64,000 nucleotides of DNA from Phycicoccus avicenniae_A (GCF_050496545.1 NZ_JBNVZV010000023.1:1-64000); one strand, 5' to 3'; positions 7,622 to 15,876 are shown, counted from the first letter of the stretch. The notes: generated by a model not told the origin, from the sequence alone. A program made the numbers and translations.

Positions 7622-8370
7622 GGGAGTGGGACGTCATCCGTCTCGCGGTCCAGTTCCTCACCCGCGTGCCCGTCGGCCGGCCTGCGTGGAGCGAGGCGGC
7701 ACAGGCCGCCACCATCCGCTGGTTCGCATGCGTCGGGCTGCTGATCGGCGGTGTTGGCGCCGGGGTGCTCTGGCTCGCCTCCTTGGTGCTGCCGCCGCTC
7801 GTTTCCGCGGCGGCCTCGACCGGCGCCGTGCTGCTGCTGACCGGGGCCTTTCACGAGGATGGCCTGGCCGACGCCGCAGACGGGCTGGGTGGCGGTAGCA
7901 CCCGTCAGCGAACACTGGAGATCATGCGCGACAGCCGAATCGGCACCTACGGTGCCGTCGCGCTCGTTCTCGTCCTCCTGACCAAGGTCCTAACGCTCGG
8001 GTCGATGACCGCGGGCGCCGCCGCCGTGGCCCTCGTGGCCGGCCATACCATGAGCCGCGCATCGGTCGTCCTGGCCGTGGAGACCTCGCGCTACTTGCGT
8101 GACCATGGCACCGGCAAACCCGTGGCGCAGGGAGCCGGAGGGCTGGGCGTAACGCTGAACCTCGCGTGTGCCGCCGCGGGTCTGGTGGTGCTCGGTGCCG
8201 TCGCCGGATGGGACGCAGCTCTCGTCGGGTCCGCCGGTGCAACCGTGGGGCACCTGGGCATGCGCTGCCTATACGAGCGCCGGCTCGGCGGGTACACCGG
8301 CGACTGCCTGGGCGCGGTGCAACAGTGCAGTGAGCTGGGCGTTCTGCTTGGGGTCTTGGCGTGCCTGTGA
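7618..8370 (+). CDS. cobS: Adenosylcobinamide-GDP ribazoletransferase
   Basis: CobS is the membrane enzyme joining adenosylcobinamide-GDP with alpha-ribazole or its phosphate to give adenosylcobalamin or its phosphate. The 250-residue protein starts REWDVIRLAVQFLTRVPVG, typical of CobS, and carries the acidic Mg-binding motif HEDGLADAADGLGGG near residues 80-94, MRDSRIGTYG, and several transmembrane helices. GLGVTLNLA and GYTGDCLGA are conserved late segments. GTG at 7618 overlaps the cobT stop, implying translational coupling, and its 3' end overlaps cobC by 10 bases. Confidence 0.95.
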   Translation: MREWDVIRLAVQFLTRVPVGRPAWSEAAQAATIRWFACVGLLIGGVGAGVLWLASLVLPPLVSAAASTGAVLLLTGAFHEDGLADAADGLGGGSTRQRTLEIMRDSRIGTYGAVALVLVLLTKVLTLGSMTAGAAAVALVAGHTMSRASVVLAVETSRYLRDHGTGKPVAQGAGGLGVTLNLACAAAGLVVLGAVAGWDAALVGSAGATVGHLGMRCLYERRLGGYTGDCLGAVQQCSELGVLLGVLACL

Positions 8371-8924
8371 TGCTCGTGCGACACCCGCAACCCGAGGGGG
8401 CTGCGGGTCGGTGCTACGGCCGAACCGACCTCGCGGTCGACCCGGGCCGGGCAGCCTCGGCCGTCGCGGCGCTGCGGGACCGGCTCACTGCCGGCACCGG
8501 AGAGTCACCCAGCCACCGCACCGTGCGGGTCGTCAGCAGCCCGCTGCGTCGCGCCCGCGTCGTCGCCCAGCTGCTGGCCGACGACCTTCGGCTCCCTATC
8601 GTCGTCGACCCTCGGTTTGCCGAGATCGACTTCGGGTCCTGGGAAGGACGCTTCTGGAAGGACATCCCCCGCGCGGAGCTCGACCAGTGGGCGGCCGACC
8701 TGCTCCGGTACCGCGGTCATGGCGGCGAGAGCGTGAGCGACCTGGCCACTCGGGTGGCGACCGGCCTCGGCTCCTGCCGCCCGGGAGACGTCGTCGTCTC
8801 CCACCTCGGTGTCATACGGGCCGCCCTCGCCCACGGCGGACACCCGACCCCTTGGACGACCGTCGTGCCCTTCGGTGGAGTCCTGGGCCTCAGGATGTCC
8901 GGGGTCGAGGGCCCGTCGCGGTAA
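8361..8924 (+). CDS. cobC: Alpha-ribazole phosphatase-like histidine phosphatase
   Basis: This histidine-phosphatase (phosphoglycerate-mutase fold) protein of 187 residues would remove the phosphate from alpha-ribazole 5'-phosphate or adenosylcobalamin phosphate. The phospho-acceptor motif is RHPQPEG at the N-terminus; SSPLRRAR, EIDFGSWEGRFW (a CobC-like signature) and the second histidine in VVSHLGVIR follow. RHP instead of RHG occurs in many bacterial CobC-like proteins. GTG at 8361 overlaps cobS. The assignment rests on operon context as much as on motifs, since related phosphatases have other substrates. Confidence 0.88.
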   Translation: MPVMLVRHPQPEGAAGRCYGRTDLAVDPGRAASAVAALRDRLTAGTGESPSHRTVRVVSSPLRRARVVAQLLADDLRLPIVVDPRFAEIDFGSWEGRFWKDIPRAELDQWAADLLRYRGHGGESVSDLATRVATGLGSCRPGDVVVSHLGVIRAALAHGGHPTPWTTVVPFGGVLGLRMSGVEGPSR

Positions 8925-9055
8925 CTGCGGCTCAGCCGTCGCCGCTGGACCCCCGGCTGGTTGCATGGGAACCGCACAGGTATGGCCTACAGACCGGACC
9001 GAAGTCGCGATCTGCTTGACGTCCTCCGTCGGCTCGCACGCGGCGAGATGTCCTT

Positions 9056-9086
9056 AAAGGCGGGCGAGCAGTCAGCACCCGCCTTT
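9056..9086 (+). terminator. Intrinsic terminator-like hairpin after cob operon
   Basis: AAAGGCGGG (9056-9064) pairs perfectly with CCCGCCTTT (9078-9086) around a 13-base loop, 131 bases past the cobC stop. The stem ends in three T, but there is no long T-run. It probably ends cobTSC transcription and separates it from the lipoprotein operon. Confidence 0.7.
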
Positions 9087-9156
9087 CCCGGCTGTCGGAA
9101 TCTGTCCGCTCGCGAGGGCCCGGTCGGACCCTCGGTGGCGATAGACCTTCAGGGTG

Positions 9157-9612
9157 ATGAAGACAGGGCGGCTCCCGAGCCTGAGCGGCATCCCGCTGAT
9201 GGTCCTGCTTTGCCTGGGTCTCACGTCCTGCTCGTCGATGGACCTCACCACGTACCGGGAAGCCGTTGAGGCCTCGTTGGAGTCCACGCTCAGCGAGGCC
9301 CGGACCGCCGAGCTGGCCGGTGGGCTCTGGATGGACGGCCGGGCGACCCACGCCGTGACGTCCGTCGTCGTCTCCGACAGCGAGGAGGGTGTCGGAGCCG
9401 AGTCCCAGTGGTTCGCGGGGCAGCAGCCACCGGACGCCCGGTCCGAGGACTTGCGGAAGCGGACGAACGACGCGCTCGACGAGGCCTCGTCCGCCGTCGA
9501 GGAGCTCCGCATCGCCGTCGAGCGCTCGGACCGTGACGCGACACGGACCGCGCTCGCCGGGCTGCGCTCGGCCACCGCCATGGTCGAGGCCCTCGCCGAG
9601 GAGCTGGGGTGA
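9157..9612 (+). CDS. Putative small lipoprotein
   Basis: A 151-residue exported protein. The N-terminus (KTGRLPSLSGIPLMVLLCLG) is a signal peptide ending in a lipobox LTSC, so a Cys near residue 25 would be lipidated. The mature part is acidic and helical (REAVEASLESTLSEARTAELA; DDALDEASSAVEELR-type coiled segments), with no enzyme motif I recognise. ATG at 9157 is preceded directly by an in-frame GTG at 9154. The stop overlaps the start of the NRAMP-like gene by GTGA, so the two are almost certainly co-translated. It may be an extracytoplasmic partner of that transporter (inference). Confidence 0.75.
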   Translation: MKTGRLPSLSGIPLMVLLCLGLTSCSSMDLTTYREAVEASLESTLSEARTAELAGGLWMDGRATHAVTSVVVSDSEEGVGAESQWFAGQQPPDARSEDLRKRTNDALDEASSAVEELRIAVERSDRDATRTALAGLRSATAMVEALAEELG

Positions 9613-10838
9613 AGCGGCTCTTCGCCGTGGCGCTCGGCGTCCTGACGGCCATCGGCGGCTTCGTGGACATCGGTGACCTCGTGACCAACGCGACGGTGGG
9701 CTCGCGCTTCGGCCTCTCGCTCGCCTGGGTCGTCGCCGTGGGGGTCCTGGGCATCTGCGTTTTCGCGGAGATGAGCGGACGCGTGGCGGCGGTCAGCGGC
9801 CGTGCCACCTTCGACCTGATCCGGGAGCGCCTCGGCCCGCGCGTCGGCCTTCTGGCCCTGATGGGGTCGATGGCGGTCACCTTCCTCACCCTGACGGCGG
9901 AGATCGGCGGCGTGGCGCTGGCCCTCGAGCTGGCCACGAGCATCCACTACCTCCTGTGGGTCCCGGTCGTGGGGGTCCTCGTATGGGTGGTCCTGTGGCG
10001 GGTGCGGTTCTCTGTGCTGGAGAACGCGTTCGGTCTCGCCGGACTGTGCCTGATCGTGTTCGCGGTGACGGTCTGGCGGCTCGGCCCGGACTGGGGGGAC
10101 CTCGCCGCCGGCGCGCTCCACCCCGCGGTGCCCGGCAGCGAGGAGGGGACGACCTATTGGTACTACGCCGTGGCGCTCTTCGGTGCCGCGATGACACCGT
10201 ACGAGGTGTTCTTCTTCTCCTCCGGCGGGGTCGAGGAGCACTGGGGCCCGGACAGCCTGCGCACCATGCGCGCGAACGTGTTCATCGGCTTTCCCCTCGG
10301 TGGCCTGCTGTCACTGGCGATCGCCGCCGCCGCGGCGGTGGTCCTGCGGCCGCACGGCATCGAGGTCACGAACCTCGGCCAGGTGGCCCTCCCCGTCCTA
10401 TCGGGCGTCGGCACCCTCGGGCTCGTCCTCGTCCTCGTGGGGATCTTCGCTGCGACCTTCGGCGCCGCGTGCGAGACCGGGCTGTCCGTGGGCTACAGCG
10501 TCTCGCAGTACTTCGGGTGGCAGTGGGGGAAGTTCGTCGAGCCGCTGCGGGCGGCGCGCTTCCACACCGTCGTGCTGCTCTCGTGCATCGCCGGCGTCGG
10601 CATCCTCCTGACCACCGTCGACCCCGTCCTCGTCACAGAGTACTCAGTCGTGTTCAGTGCCCTCGCACTACCGCTGACCTACTTGCCCATCCTCGTCGTG
10701 GCCAACGACCGCACCTACCTCGGGCGGCACGTCAACGGCCGGCTGGCCAACGCGCTCGGCACCGGCTACCTCGTCATCGTGGTCGTGGCGTCGCTGGCCG
10801 CGATCCCGCTCATGCTGCTGACGGGGGCGGGCGCATGA
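9609..10838 (+). CDS. NRAMP-like transporter with non-canonical metal site
   Basis: A 409-residue membrane protein with about eleven helices arranged as in the NRAMP/SLC11 family. Helix 1 reads GGFVDIGDLVTNATVGSRFG where canonical NRAMP has DPGN, so the metal-binding Asp and Asn become Asp and Asp within DIGD. Helix 6 reads GAAMTPYEVFFFSSG where metal transporters have MPH, so the conserved Met and His are absent. These changes suggest another substrate, as in the Mg- or Al-transporting NRAMP relatives. It overlaps the upstream lipoprotein gene and the downstream PRC-barrel gene by four bases each, forming a tight three-gene operon. Fold assignment is firm; substrate is unknown. Confidence 0.8.
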   Translation: MKRLFAVALGVLTAIGGFVDIGDLVTNATVGSRFGLSLAWVVAVGVLGICVFAEMSGRVAAVSGRATFDLIRERLGPRVGLLALMGSMAVTFLTLTAEIGGVALALELATSIHYLLWVPVVGVLVWVVLWRVRFSVLENAFGLAGLCLIVFAVTVWRLGPDWGDLAAGALHPAVPGSEEGTTYWYYAVALFGAAMTPYEVFFFSSGGVEEHWGPDSLRTMRANVFIGFPLGGLLSLAIAAAAAVVLRPHGIEVTNLGQVALPVLSGVGTLGLVLVLVGIFAATFGAACETGLSVGYSVSQYFGWQWGKFVEPLRAARFHTVVLLSCIAGVGILLTTVDPVLVTEYSVVFSALALPLTYLPILVVANDRTYLGRHVNGRLANALGTGYLVIVVVASLAAIPLMLLTGAGA

Positions 10839-11632
10839 CCCGCGACCCGGCCCCCGGTAGCCCTCTCGAGGCGGGCTCGCCGCTCTCGCTCGGGCTCCGG
10901 CTGCTCGACCACCAGCTGCTCGGCCGGGAGCTCGAGATGCTCGGCAACGTCGACGACGTGGCCCTCGAGGAGCGCGACGGACGGCTCGTCGCCACGGCGG
11001 TGCTGCGCGGTCCGGGTGCCTGGTCGCACCGCCAGCCCGGTGCCCTTGGGCGGTGGGGACGAGCGGTGTGGCGCCGGCTCGAGCGAGCCGAGGACCCGCG
11101 TCCCCTCGTCCTGCCTCTCGACCACGTGCTGGCCATCGGGTCGGCCGTCCATGTGGACGGCTGGGCCGAGGAGTACCTGGCGGCGAGCGACCACGCCGAG
11201 CTCTGGCTGCGCCGCCACCTCGTCGGTCGCATCCCCGGGGCCCGAGGGGGCAAGCACCGCTTCGGCGGCGACCTCGCCCCGCACCCCCGCGACGACACCG
11301 CCCTGACGCTGCCGGTGGGCGCCCGTCTGCTCAGTGACCTGCTCGGCGCGGCGGTGGTCCGTGACGACGGCTCGGAGAGCGGCCGGGTCGTCGAGGTGCG
11401 GGCGGCCCAGGACTCACCCCGGGAGTCGCGGGTCGGGACGCTGGTCGTCACCTCCGTGGTGCACGGGCCGCGGCGCCTCGGCGGTGGGCTCGGCTACCGT
11501 GACGACCAGGCCATGGCGCCGTTCCTGCTCGGCGAGGCACTGCGTCGGTGGCACCGCCACGACACCGAGTCGGCATGGGAGCAAGTGCAGTCGTTGGACT
11601 GGGCGACTCGGCGCATCACGCTGTCAGCCTGA
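10835..11632 (+). CDS. Tandem PRC-barrel domain protein
   Basis: A 265-residue soluble protein with two PRC-barrel-like modules: LGLRLLDHQLLGRELEMLGNVDDVAL (residues about 15-40) and LPVGARLLSDLLGAAVVRD followed by SGRVVEVRAAQ (about 155-185). Between them lies a helical segment with conserved-looking RLERAEDPRPLVLPLDHV and HAELWLRRHLVGRIPGARGG. PRC-barrels bind RNA, membrane-protein tails or act as sensory adaptors. ATG at 10835 overlaps the transporter stop (ATGA), so this is probably a cytoplasmic partner or regulator of the NRAMP-like protein (inference). Confidence 0.75.
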   Translation: MTRDPAPGSPLEAGSPLSLGLRLLDHQLLGRELEMLGNVDDVALEERDGRLVATAVLRGPGAWSHRQPGALGRWGRAVWRRLERAEDPRPLVLPLDHVLAIGSAVHVDGWAEEYLAASDHAELWLRRHLVGRIPGARGGKHRFGGDLAPHPRDDTALTLPVGARLLSDLLGAAVVRDDGSESGRVVEVRAAQDSPRESRVGTLVVTSVVHGPRRLGGGLGYRDDQAMAPFLLGEALRRWHRHDTESAWEQVQSLDWATRRITLSA

Positions 11633-12256
11633 CGGTCTGTCGACTCGAGGTCGTCCTCGGTGGCCCTCGGCGCGTCCGCTGGTGGGTTGCGAGGTAAGAG
11701 GCCAAGGTCGGTCCCCGTTGGCCCCGAACAACTCGACCACGCCGTACACGATCTCCGCGCTTCTCCAGGTGTCGTTAGGCCGGTCACGGAGCCGCCAGCC
11801 TGCAGAATCTCGACGCCCCTACGCGTGCCGAAGCAAAGTCGCGATGTCGGGCAACCTCTCGTGGTGGACCACCGGTGCCCGGTCGGTTCAGGATCGAAGG
11901 CCACTATGGTTTCGGCGTTGGCCCTTCCAGAGTCGATCCTGGTGAGCACCAGGAATGAGAACAGGCGGGGCTCTGAGGGCGGGAGAGGCAACTGGCCCCA
12001 CAGGTCGGCGCCGATCGGTAACGGACGAGCACGGCGAAGCGCCGTGAGACTCGACGCTTGGAGGCCGACGGTTGTTGCCGAACGACGAGGCGGTGACGCT
12101 GAGCAGCGAAGACCGTGCGGCCCTCACTCTTCGACGTTCCTTCGTCCCAGCGCGCCGACCCCTTCTGGGCGAGCGTGCTCGCACCTTTGGCGACGGACTT
12201 CGTGGTGGTTCTTTCGGGGCATGGACAGAGCCCGGCCAGGGCTCGATACTTTCCCG
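11633..12256. other. Intergenic or decayed region
   Basis: The plus frame is open through most of this stretch into the next gene, but the translation has no hydrophobic core or domain pattern and base use is unlike neighbouring genes. I treat it as non-coding: 3' flank of the PRC-barrel operon and 5' flank of the HExxH gene. An upstream ATG at 12221 could add 12 residues to that gene. Confidence 0.4.
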
Positions 12257-12685
12257 ATGGGGATCTGCGACGTCCTCGATGGATGGGACGACGGGCCGAA
12301 CTCTGGGCAGTTCGAGGACCTGCGCGACTTCGTGAACGACCTGCTGGAGTCTTGGGGGTTCGACGCCCCCAACTGGAGCGATGAGATGCCACCGGGGTAC
12401 GAGGACGCTGCAGGTGTCTACACCTCGAACGACGACACCGTGCACCTCAACCCCGACATCTTCTTTGGTGACGCTGAGGACGCGATCAACGTGGCCATCC
12501 ACGAAGGGCTGCACGCAACGGTGGAGCAGCTGGGATGGGAGATGCCCGACTTCCAGGAAGAGTGGGAGGTCGGCAGCGTCGGACTTGGGGTGGGGCAAGA
12601 CTTGGCCGAGGGTTGCGAGAACCCCACGGAGTCCGGCGCCCCGAGCGACATGCCGAGCTACCCGTGGATGTCCAAGGGAGGTTGA
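12257..12685 (+). CDS. Small putative zincin-like protein with HExxH motif
   Basis: A 142-residue acidic protein. Residues 82-86 are HEGLH inside AIHEGLHATVEQLGWE, the HExxH zinc-protease signature on a predicted helix; the third ligand cannot be assigned with confidence. Before it are FEDLRDFVNDLLESWGFD and a beta-like VYTSNDDTVHLNPDIFF, a typical approach to the zincin active helix. There is no signal peptide. The start at 12257 lacks a strong ribosome site; ATG 12221 is possible. The next gene begins three bases after the stop and two PLD-nuclease genes follow without gaps, so it heads a four-gene operon. It could be a protease, or an ImmA-like regulator lacking its DNA-binding half. Confidence 0.6.
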   Translation: MGICDVLDGWDDGPNSGQFEDLRDFVNDLLESWGFDAPNWSDEMPPGYEDAAGVYTSNDDTVHLNPDIFFGDAEDAINVAIHEGLHATVEQLGWEMPDFQEEWEVGSVGLGVGQDLAEGCENPTESGAPSDMPSYPWMSKGG

Positions 12686-12688
12686 GCG

Positions 12689-12988
12689 ATGCGCACGCTG
12701 ACATCAAGCGAAACCCTGTGCTGGGAGCGAGCCGAGAAACGGCGCCGAGCCCTCATCCACTACCGCCGACGGCTGATCGCGCTCTTGGCCACGTAAGTCT
12801 TTCTCGATGAACTCCTCGCGGACATCCCCACACCTCCCACTCCTCGCCAGATTCGGTTCCGGATCGAGCTGCGCCGTCGGCAGGCGATCGCTGAGGCAGG
12901 GTGGCCGGGCATTCCCCCCTTGATCACATTTCTAGACGCGGCCCACCGGCATGCACTCGACGAAGCCGGAATCGCCGGTTGGCGCTGA
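12689..12988 (+). pseudogene. Small helical protein gene with internal TAA
   Basis: ATG at 12689 follows a strong ribosome site (GGGAGGTTGAGCG). After 35 basic helical residues (SETLCWERAEKRRRALIHY, RRRLIALLAT) a TAA stops translation at 12794-12796. The same frame continues with protein-like sequence: VFLDELLADIPTPPTPRQI, RFRIELRRRQAIAEAGWPGIP, LITFLDAAHRHALDEAGIAGW, ending at 12988. It ends one base before the ATG of the PLD gene. The layout fits a 99-residue helical gene damaged by one nonsense change (TAC to TAA is the simplest), or a sequence error. I recognise no family. Confidence 0.6.
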
Positions 12989-12989
12989 C

Positions 12990-13496
12990 ATGACAAATCA
13001 CGTATCGGCCGGCGCGGCTCGGGCGGCCCTTGTCAGCGACGCGGCCTATCCCGGGGTGGCACGCGCGCTGATCGACGCGGCCCGCTCCCGCTGCCTGCTC
13101 AGCATGTTCATCGTCGAGCTCACCGGCGAGGAAGACGCGGGGACCGAAGACCTCGTGGAGGCACTGTCTGCGGCTTCTTGGCGCGGCGTGCACACGCGCG
13201 TTGTGCTCGGCGGCTCACGCGAGAACTTCCCCATCGCCCAAGCAGCGGTCTCCGCCCGGGCCATTCTCATAGCGGCAAACGTGCCCGCGCGGTGGCTCAC
13301 CGCCTCACCCACCACCGGCAGCCACGCGAAGTTCCTCATCACCGACGACATCGCGCTCCTGGGATCACACAACTGGACCCCGGGTGCCTTCTCCGGAACC
13401 CAGATGCAGGACAGCGTCGCCATCGACTCCCCTGCGCTTGCCGGTGTCCTGCACGAGAAGTTCGAGGACCAGTGGCATCGGGCCGGGGGGCTGTGA
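12990..13496 (+). CDS. Single-HKD phospholipase-D-like nuclease, 168 aa
   Basis: A compact PLD-superfamily protein with one HKD motif: H112 and K114 in SHAKFLITDD, with Asp 119/120, followed by the LLGSHNWTPGAF strand-turn typical of the family. The N-terminal half holds ARALIDAARSRCLLSMFIV and a Rossmann-like WRGVHTRVVLGG. One HKD per chain means two chains must pair to form an active site, as in Nuc and BfiI nucleases. It begins one base after the preceding gene and its stop overlaps the next gene, also a single-HKD protein, so a heterodimer is possible. The overlap suggests translational coupling; no good ribosome site is seen. Confidence 0.8.
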   Translation: MTNHVSAGAARAALVSDAAYPGVARALIDAARSRCLLSMFIVELTGEEDAGTEDLVEALSAASWRGVHTRVVLGGSRENFPIAQAAVSARAILIAANVPARWLTASPTTGSHAKFLITDDIALLGSHNWTPGAFSGTQMQDSVAIDSPALAGVLHEKFEDQWHRAGGL

Positions 13497-14680
13497 TGGC
13501 CTCGACATGGGACTGGGCCGAGCTGGCAACGAGCCGACTCGCGGCTGCGCTGTACCAAGCGGGCGGGCAGCCGGCCCCCTCGACTCTCGATCCCGCTCGA
13601 CGTGCGCTCGGTGCTGTCTTTCGTTCCGCCGGAGGCGTGCCGGTCTCACGCACAGAACCAGATCTGAGCGTCGTGGCCGAACACCTACTACGCGACGCCT
13701 GCACGGCCTACCTACACGCCCACAACCAGCCGGCCACGCGCCTGCCGTCCGGCGTTAGCCGGACCCCGAGCCCAACCCGCAGTATCGAGCACGCGACCTC
13801 GTCTCCGATCACCTACGTGAACTGGGCAAGCGCTGGCGAACTGGCACAACTTCCCATCATCGGGGCGGTTCTCTCAGAACGCATAGTGCGTGAACGGCGC
13901 ACCGGCGGACCGTACGCCGATGCGGACGATCTCGCCGCACGAGTGGACGGCCTCGGATCGAGAGATGCCGCCCGCCTTCTTGGAGTTCTGGCGTTCGACA
14001 CGACCAACCCGTGTCCAGTCCCCCGTTCAGCAGGTGCTACCGAAGCCCTTCTGGCGGTCCGAGACCGCGCTGTCGCGACGACCGGCGGCGACGCGATCCT
14101 CGGAGCACTGGAAGCGCTGGCCACTTGGTGCGCCGGTCACCCGAGCCCCGCTCATTCGTCACGCAGCCACACTCGCGTTACCCCACGCCAAGCCCTCGAC
14201 GCTCTGCAGTGGAAGCCCAGCGACGTATCGGTCCTGTCCGACGGTCAGTACCCCCTCTCGCTGACCAATCTTCTGGATTCTGCGTCGCAGGCCATCGACG
14301 TCTGCATGTTCCATATCGCTGCCGGGCAGCGCACTCAAACACTCATGGACGCCCTCACCAGCGCCGTCAACCGTGGCGTCGAGGTTCGCGTCCTGCTCGA
14401 CCGCGACCGACCGAAGGACCCGTACAACTCCAATGTGGTCAACATCCGCGCTCGCCGGCTGCTACAGGCCGGGGGTGTCCGCGTGCGCCAAGACCCTGCC
14501 CACCGACTACTGCACTCCAAGTTTGTGATCGTGGACCTCGACAGGGTCGTCCTCGGATCCCACAACTGGTCCAGTGGGTCCTTCGCCGGCTTCGACGACG
14601 TCTCGGTCATCCTCCAAAGCGCCGAGATCACGAGTCAGCTCGTCAGCCGCTTCGACGACGGATGGGAAGCCGCCGAGTAA
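13496..14680 (+). CDS. HhH plus single-HKD phospholipase-D-like nuclease
   Basis: A 394-residue protein. Residues 1-80 are helical and unknown. Residues about 108-160 look like a ComEA-type helix-hairpin-helix region (VNWASAGELAQLPIIGAVLS, GPYADADDLAARVDGLG), which binds DNA without sequence specificity. Residues about 250-385 are a PLD domain: ASQAIDVCMFHIA, GVEVRVLLDRDRP, and one HKD motif at H340-K342 with D347 (LLHSKFVIVDLDRVVLGSHNW). ATG at 13496 overlaps the preceding stop and follows a GGGGGG ribosome site. DNA-binding plus nuclease architecture beside a second PLD chain suggests a nucleic-acid-cutting complex, possibly defence-related (inference). Confidence 0.8.
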   Translation: MASTWDWAELATSRLAAALYQAGGQPAPSTLDPARRALGAVFRSAGGVPVSRTEPDLSVVAEHLLRDACTAYLHAHNQPATRLPSGVSRTPSPTRSIEHATSSPITYVNWASAGELAQLPIIGAVLSERIVRERRTGGPYADADDLAARVDGLGSRDAARLLGVLAFDTTNPCPVPRSAGATEALLAVRDRAVATTGGDAILGALEALATWCAGHPSPAHSSRSHTRVTPRQALDALQWKPSDVSVLSDGQYPLSLTNLLDSASQAIDVCMFHIAAGQRTQTLMDALTSAVNRGVEVRVLLDRDRPKDPYNSNVVNIRARRLLQAGGVRVRQDPAHRLLHSKFVIVDLDRVVLGSHNWSSGSFAGFDDVSVILQSAEITSQLVSRFDDGWEAAE

Positions 14681-15052
14681 CGCCGCTACATCCGTCCGTG
14701 ACACCCCGTTTGCAAGCGGCGCCGCTTGCGCACGCGACCCGTACAGGAACTGCTCGCGTTGGGTCTCGCTCCTCCCTCTTTGCTCCGGCGCTACCAGCTC
14801 GAAGGCAGCCCGCGAGCCCGGGTTGAGTCGCGAAGGACCCTCTGACGAGTCCGTTCACCTCAGATCGTGAACCGCTGTCGGGGACGGTCGCGACGGAGCG
14901 GGCCACATGGAAAGCGCACAACTTTTCCGCTGGGGTCGCGGCGAGCCCGAAGCGACACCCAGCGATCGGGGGCTAGTTCGGTCGGGCCATGGTCGATGAC
15001 GGCAACAGGTCTCACACTGAGTTCGGGACGTCCGAGTAGGAAGGCGAACCTC
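14681..15052. other. Intergenic, nothing convincing
   Basis: I see no protein-like frame or clear hairpin between the PLD gene and the small membrane protein. Its 3' end carries AGGAAGG, the ribosome site for 15053. Confidence 0.45.
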
Positions 15053-15220
15053 ATGTGGTTGCTATTTCTCGTTGTCACGTTGGCCGTGATTGCGCTCGCG
15101 GCCTTCGGGTTGGACCGCGCTCGCGGGTCGCAGGGGGCCGCTCGACAAGAGGATCTGCCGGGCACCAAGGCGGGCCGACCACGCCACATCGACACCGGCG
15201 ACGGCTTCAATGGCATGTAG
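15053..15220 (+). CDS. Small single-span membrane protein, 55 aa
   Basis: ATG at 15053 follows AGGAAGGCGAACCTC. The product starts WLLFLVVTLAVIALAAFGL, one transmembrane helix (residues 2-21), then a basic-acidic tail with ARQEDLPGTKAGRPRHIDTG and ending GDGFNGM. The frame is open upstream to 14867, but only this part looks coding. I recall similar short membrane proteins in actinomycetes without assigned function. It stands alone between the PLD operon and the integrase. Confidence 0.55.
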   Translation: MWLLFLVVTLAVIALAAFGLDRARGSQGAARQEDLPGTKAGRPRHIDTGDGFNGM

Positions 15221-15876
15221 CCAGGATCTGCCGACTGGCTCACGCTCCGTCGACAACCGCTGCTGGTGGACCACGCTGCTCTGAGCAAGCCCCGCCCTCC
15301 CATCGAGTGGGCCCAGGCTCGCGAGGTCCGCGCAGTTGTCAGCGCGCGTGCGTCCTTGGGTCTTGCGGATCGCTAGCTACTCGGTGACTTGAAGCGAACG
15401 ACCGGTTGCAGGGAAGTCGCCTGTCACTCAGGCATGGGGTTGGTTGGCTGCTGATAACCCTCCGCGGAGCGTTAGCCACAATGTCAGTCCTCAACGATGC
15501 GCCATTAGATGTCCACACGATGCCCAAGTCCCCTCAGACCGGTCGTGCCGCGTCGCGATGTCGCGACCACGTGCGCTTCGTTGAGCGCTCGCAACGAAGC
15601 GGGCGCCGCTGTCAGAAGGCGAGCCAGGACCGAAGGCCCGAGAGGTTCAGGCCTGCTCGCCGTCGGACTAGGTGACGATGTCCAGCACTGAGACGGGTTC
15701 GGCGCGCCTGCGGGATCTGTGGGTTCAACGGACACGCTGTGCGTTGCACATCGCTGGCTAGCCTGCCTTCGACAAGAGCCGTCCAACACCCTTGACCCTC
15801 ACAAGAGCCTGAGGCAGACCGCGCGCTCGTTCAACGACTAGCGCGTGGCATCGAAGGCCTCTCGGTGGCGAGGCCG
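15221..15876. other. Intergenic, nothing convincing
   Basis: Short frames on both strands have Arg/Ser/Pro-rich translations and no ribosome sites. The stretch separates the small membrane protein from the 3' end of the integrase and may contain decayed element DNA. Confidence 0.45.

Noticed and set aside
5407..7854. Very long minus-strand open frame opposite the ANTAR, DUF1905 and cobT genes
   Set aside because: It is antisense to well-supported genes; its translation is Arg/Ser/Pro-rich without domains.
11660..12685. One long plus-strand frame that would give a 341-residue protein ending in the HExxH domain
   Set aside because: Residues before about 12221 show no hydrophobic pattern or domain, and codon use does not look like neighbouring genes; high GC leaves frames open by chance.
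12257..14680. A DISARM system based on the PLD gene
   Set aside because: No helicase (drmA), DUF1998 protein (drmB) or methyltransferase is present, and the PLD proteins are single-HKD with a different layout.
14867..15220. 117-residue version of the small membrane protein
   Set aside because: The first 62 residues are not protein-like, and ATG 15053 has its own ribosome site directly before the transmembrane helix.
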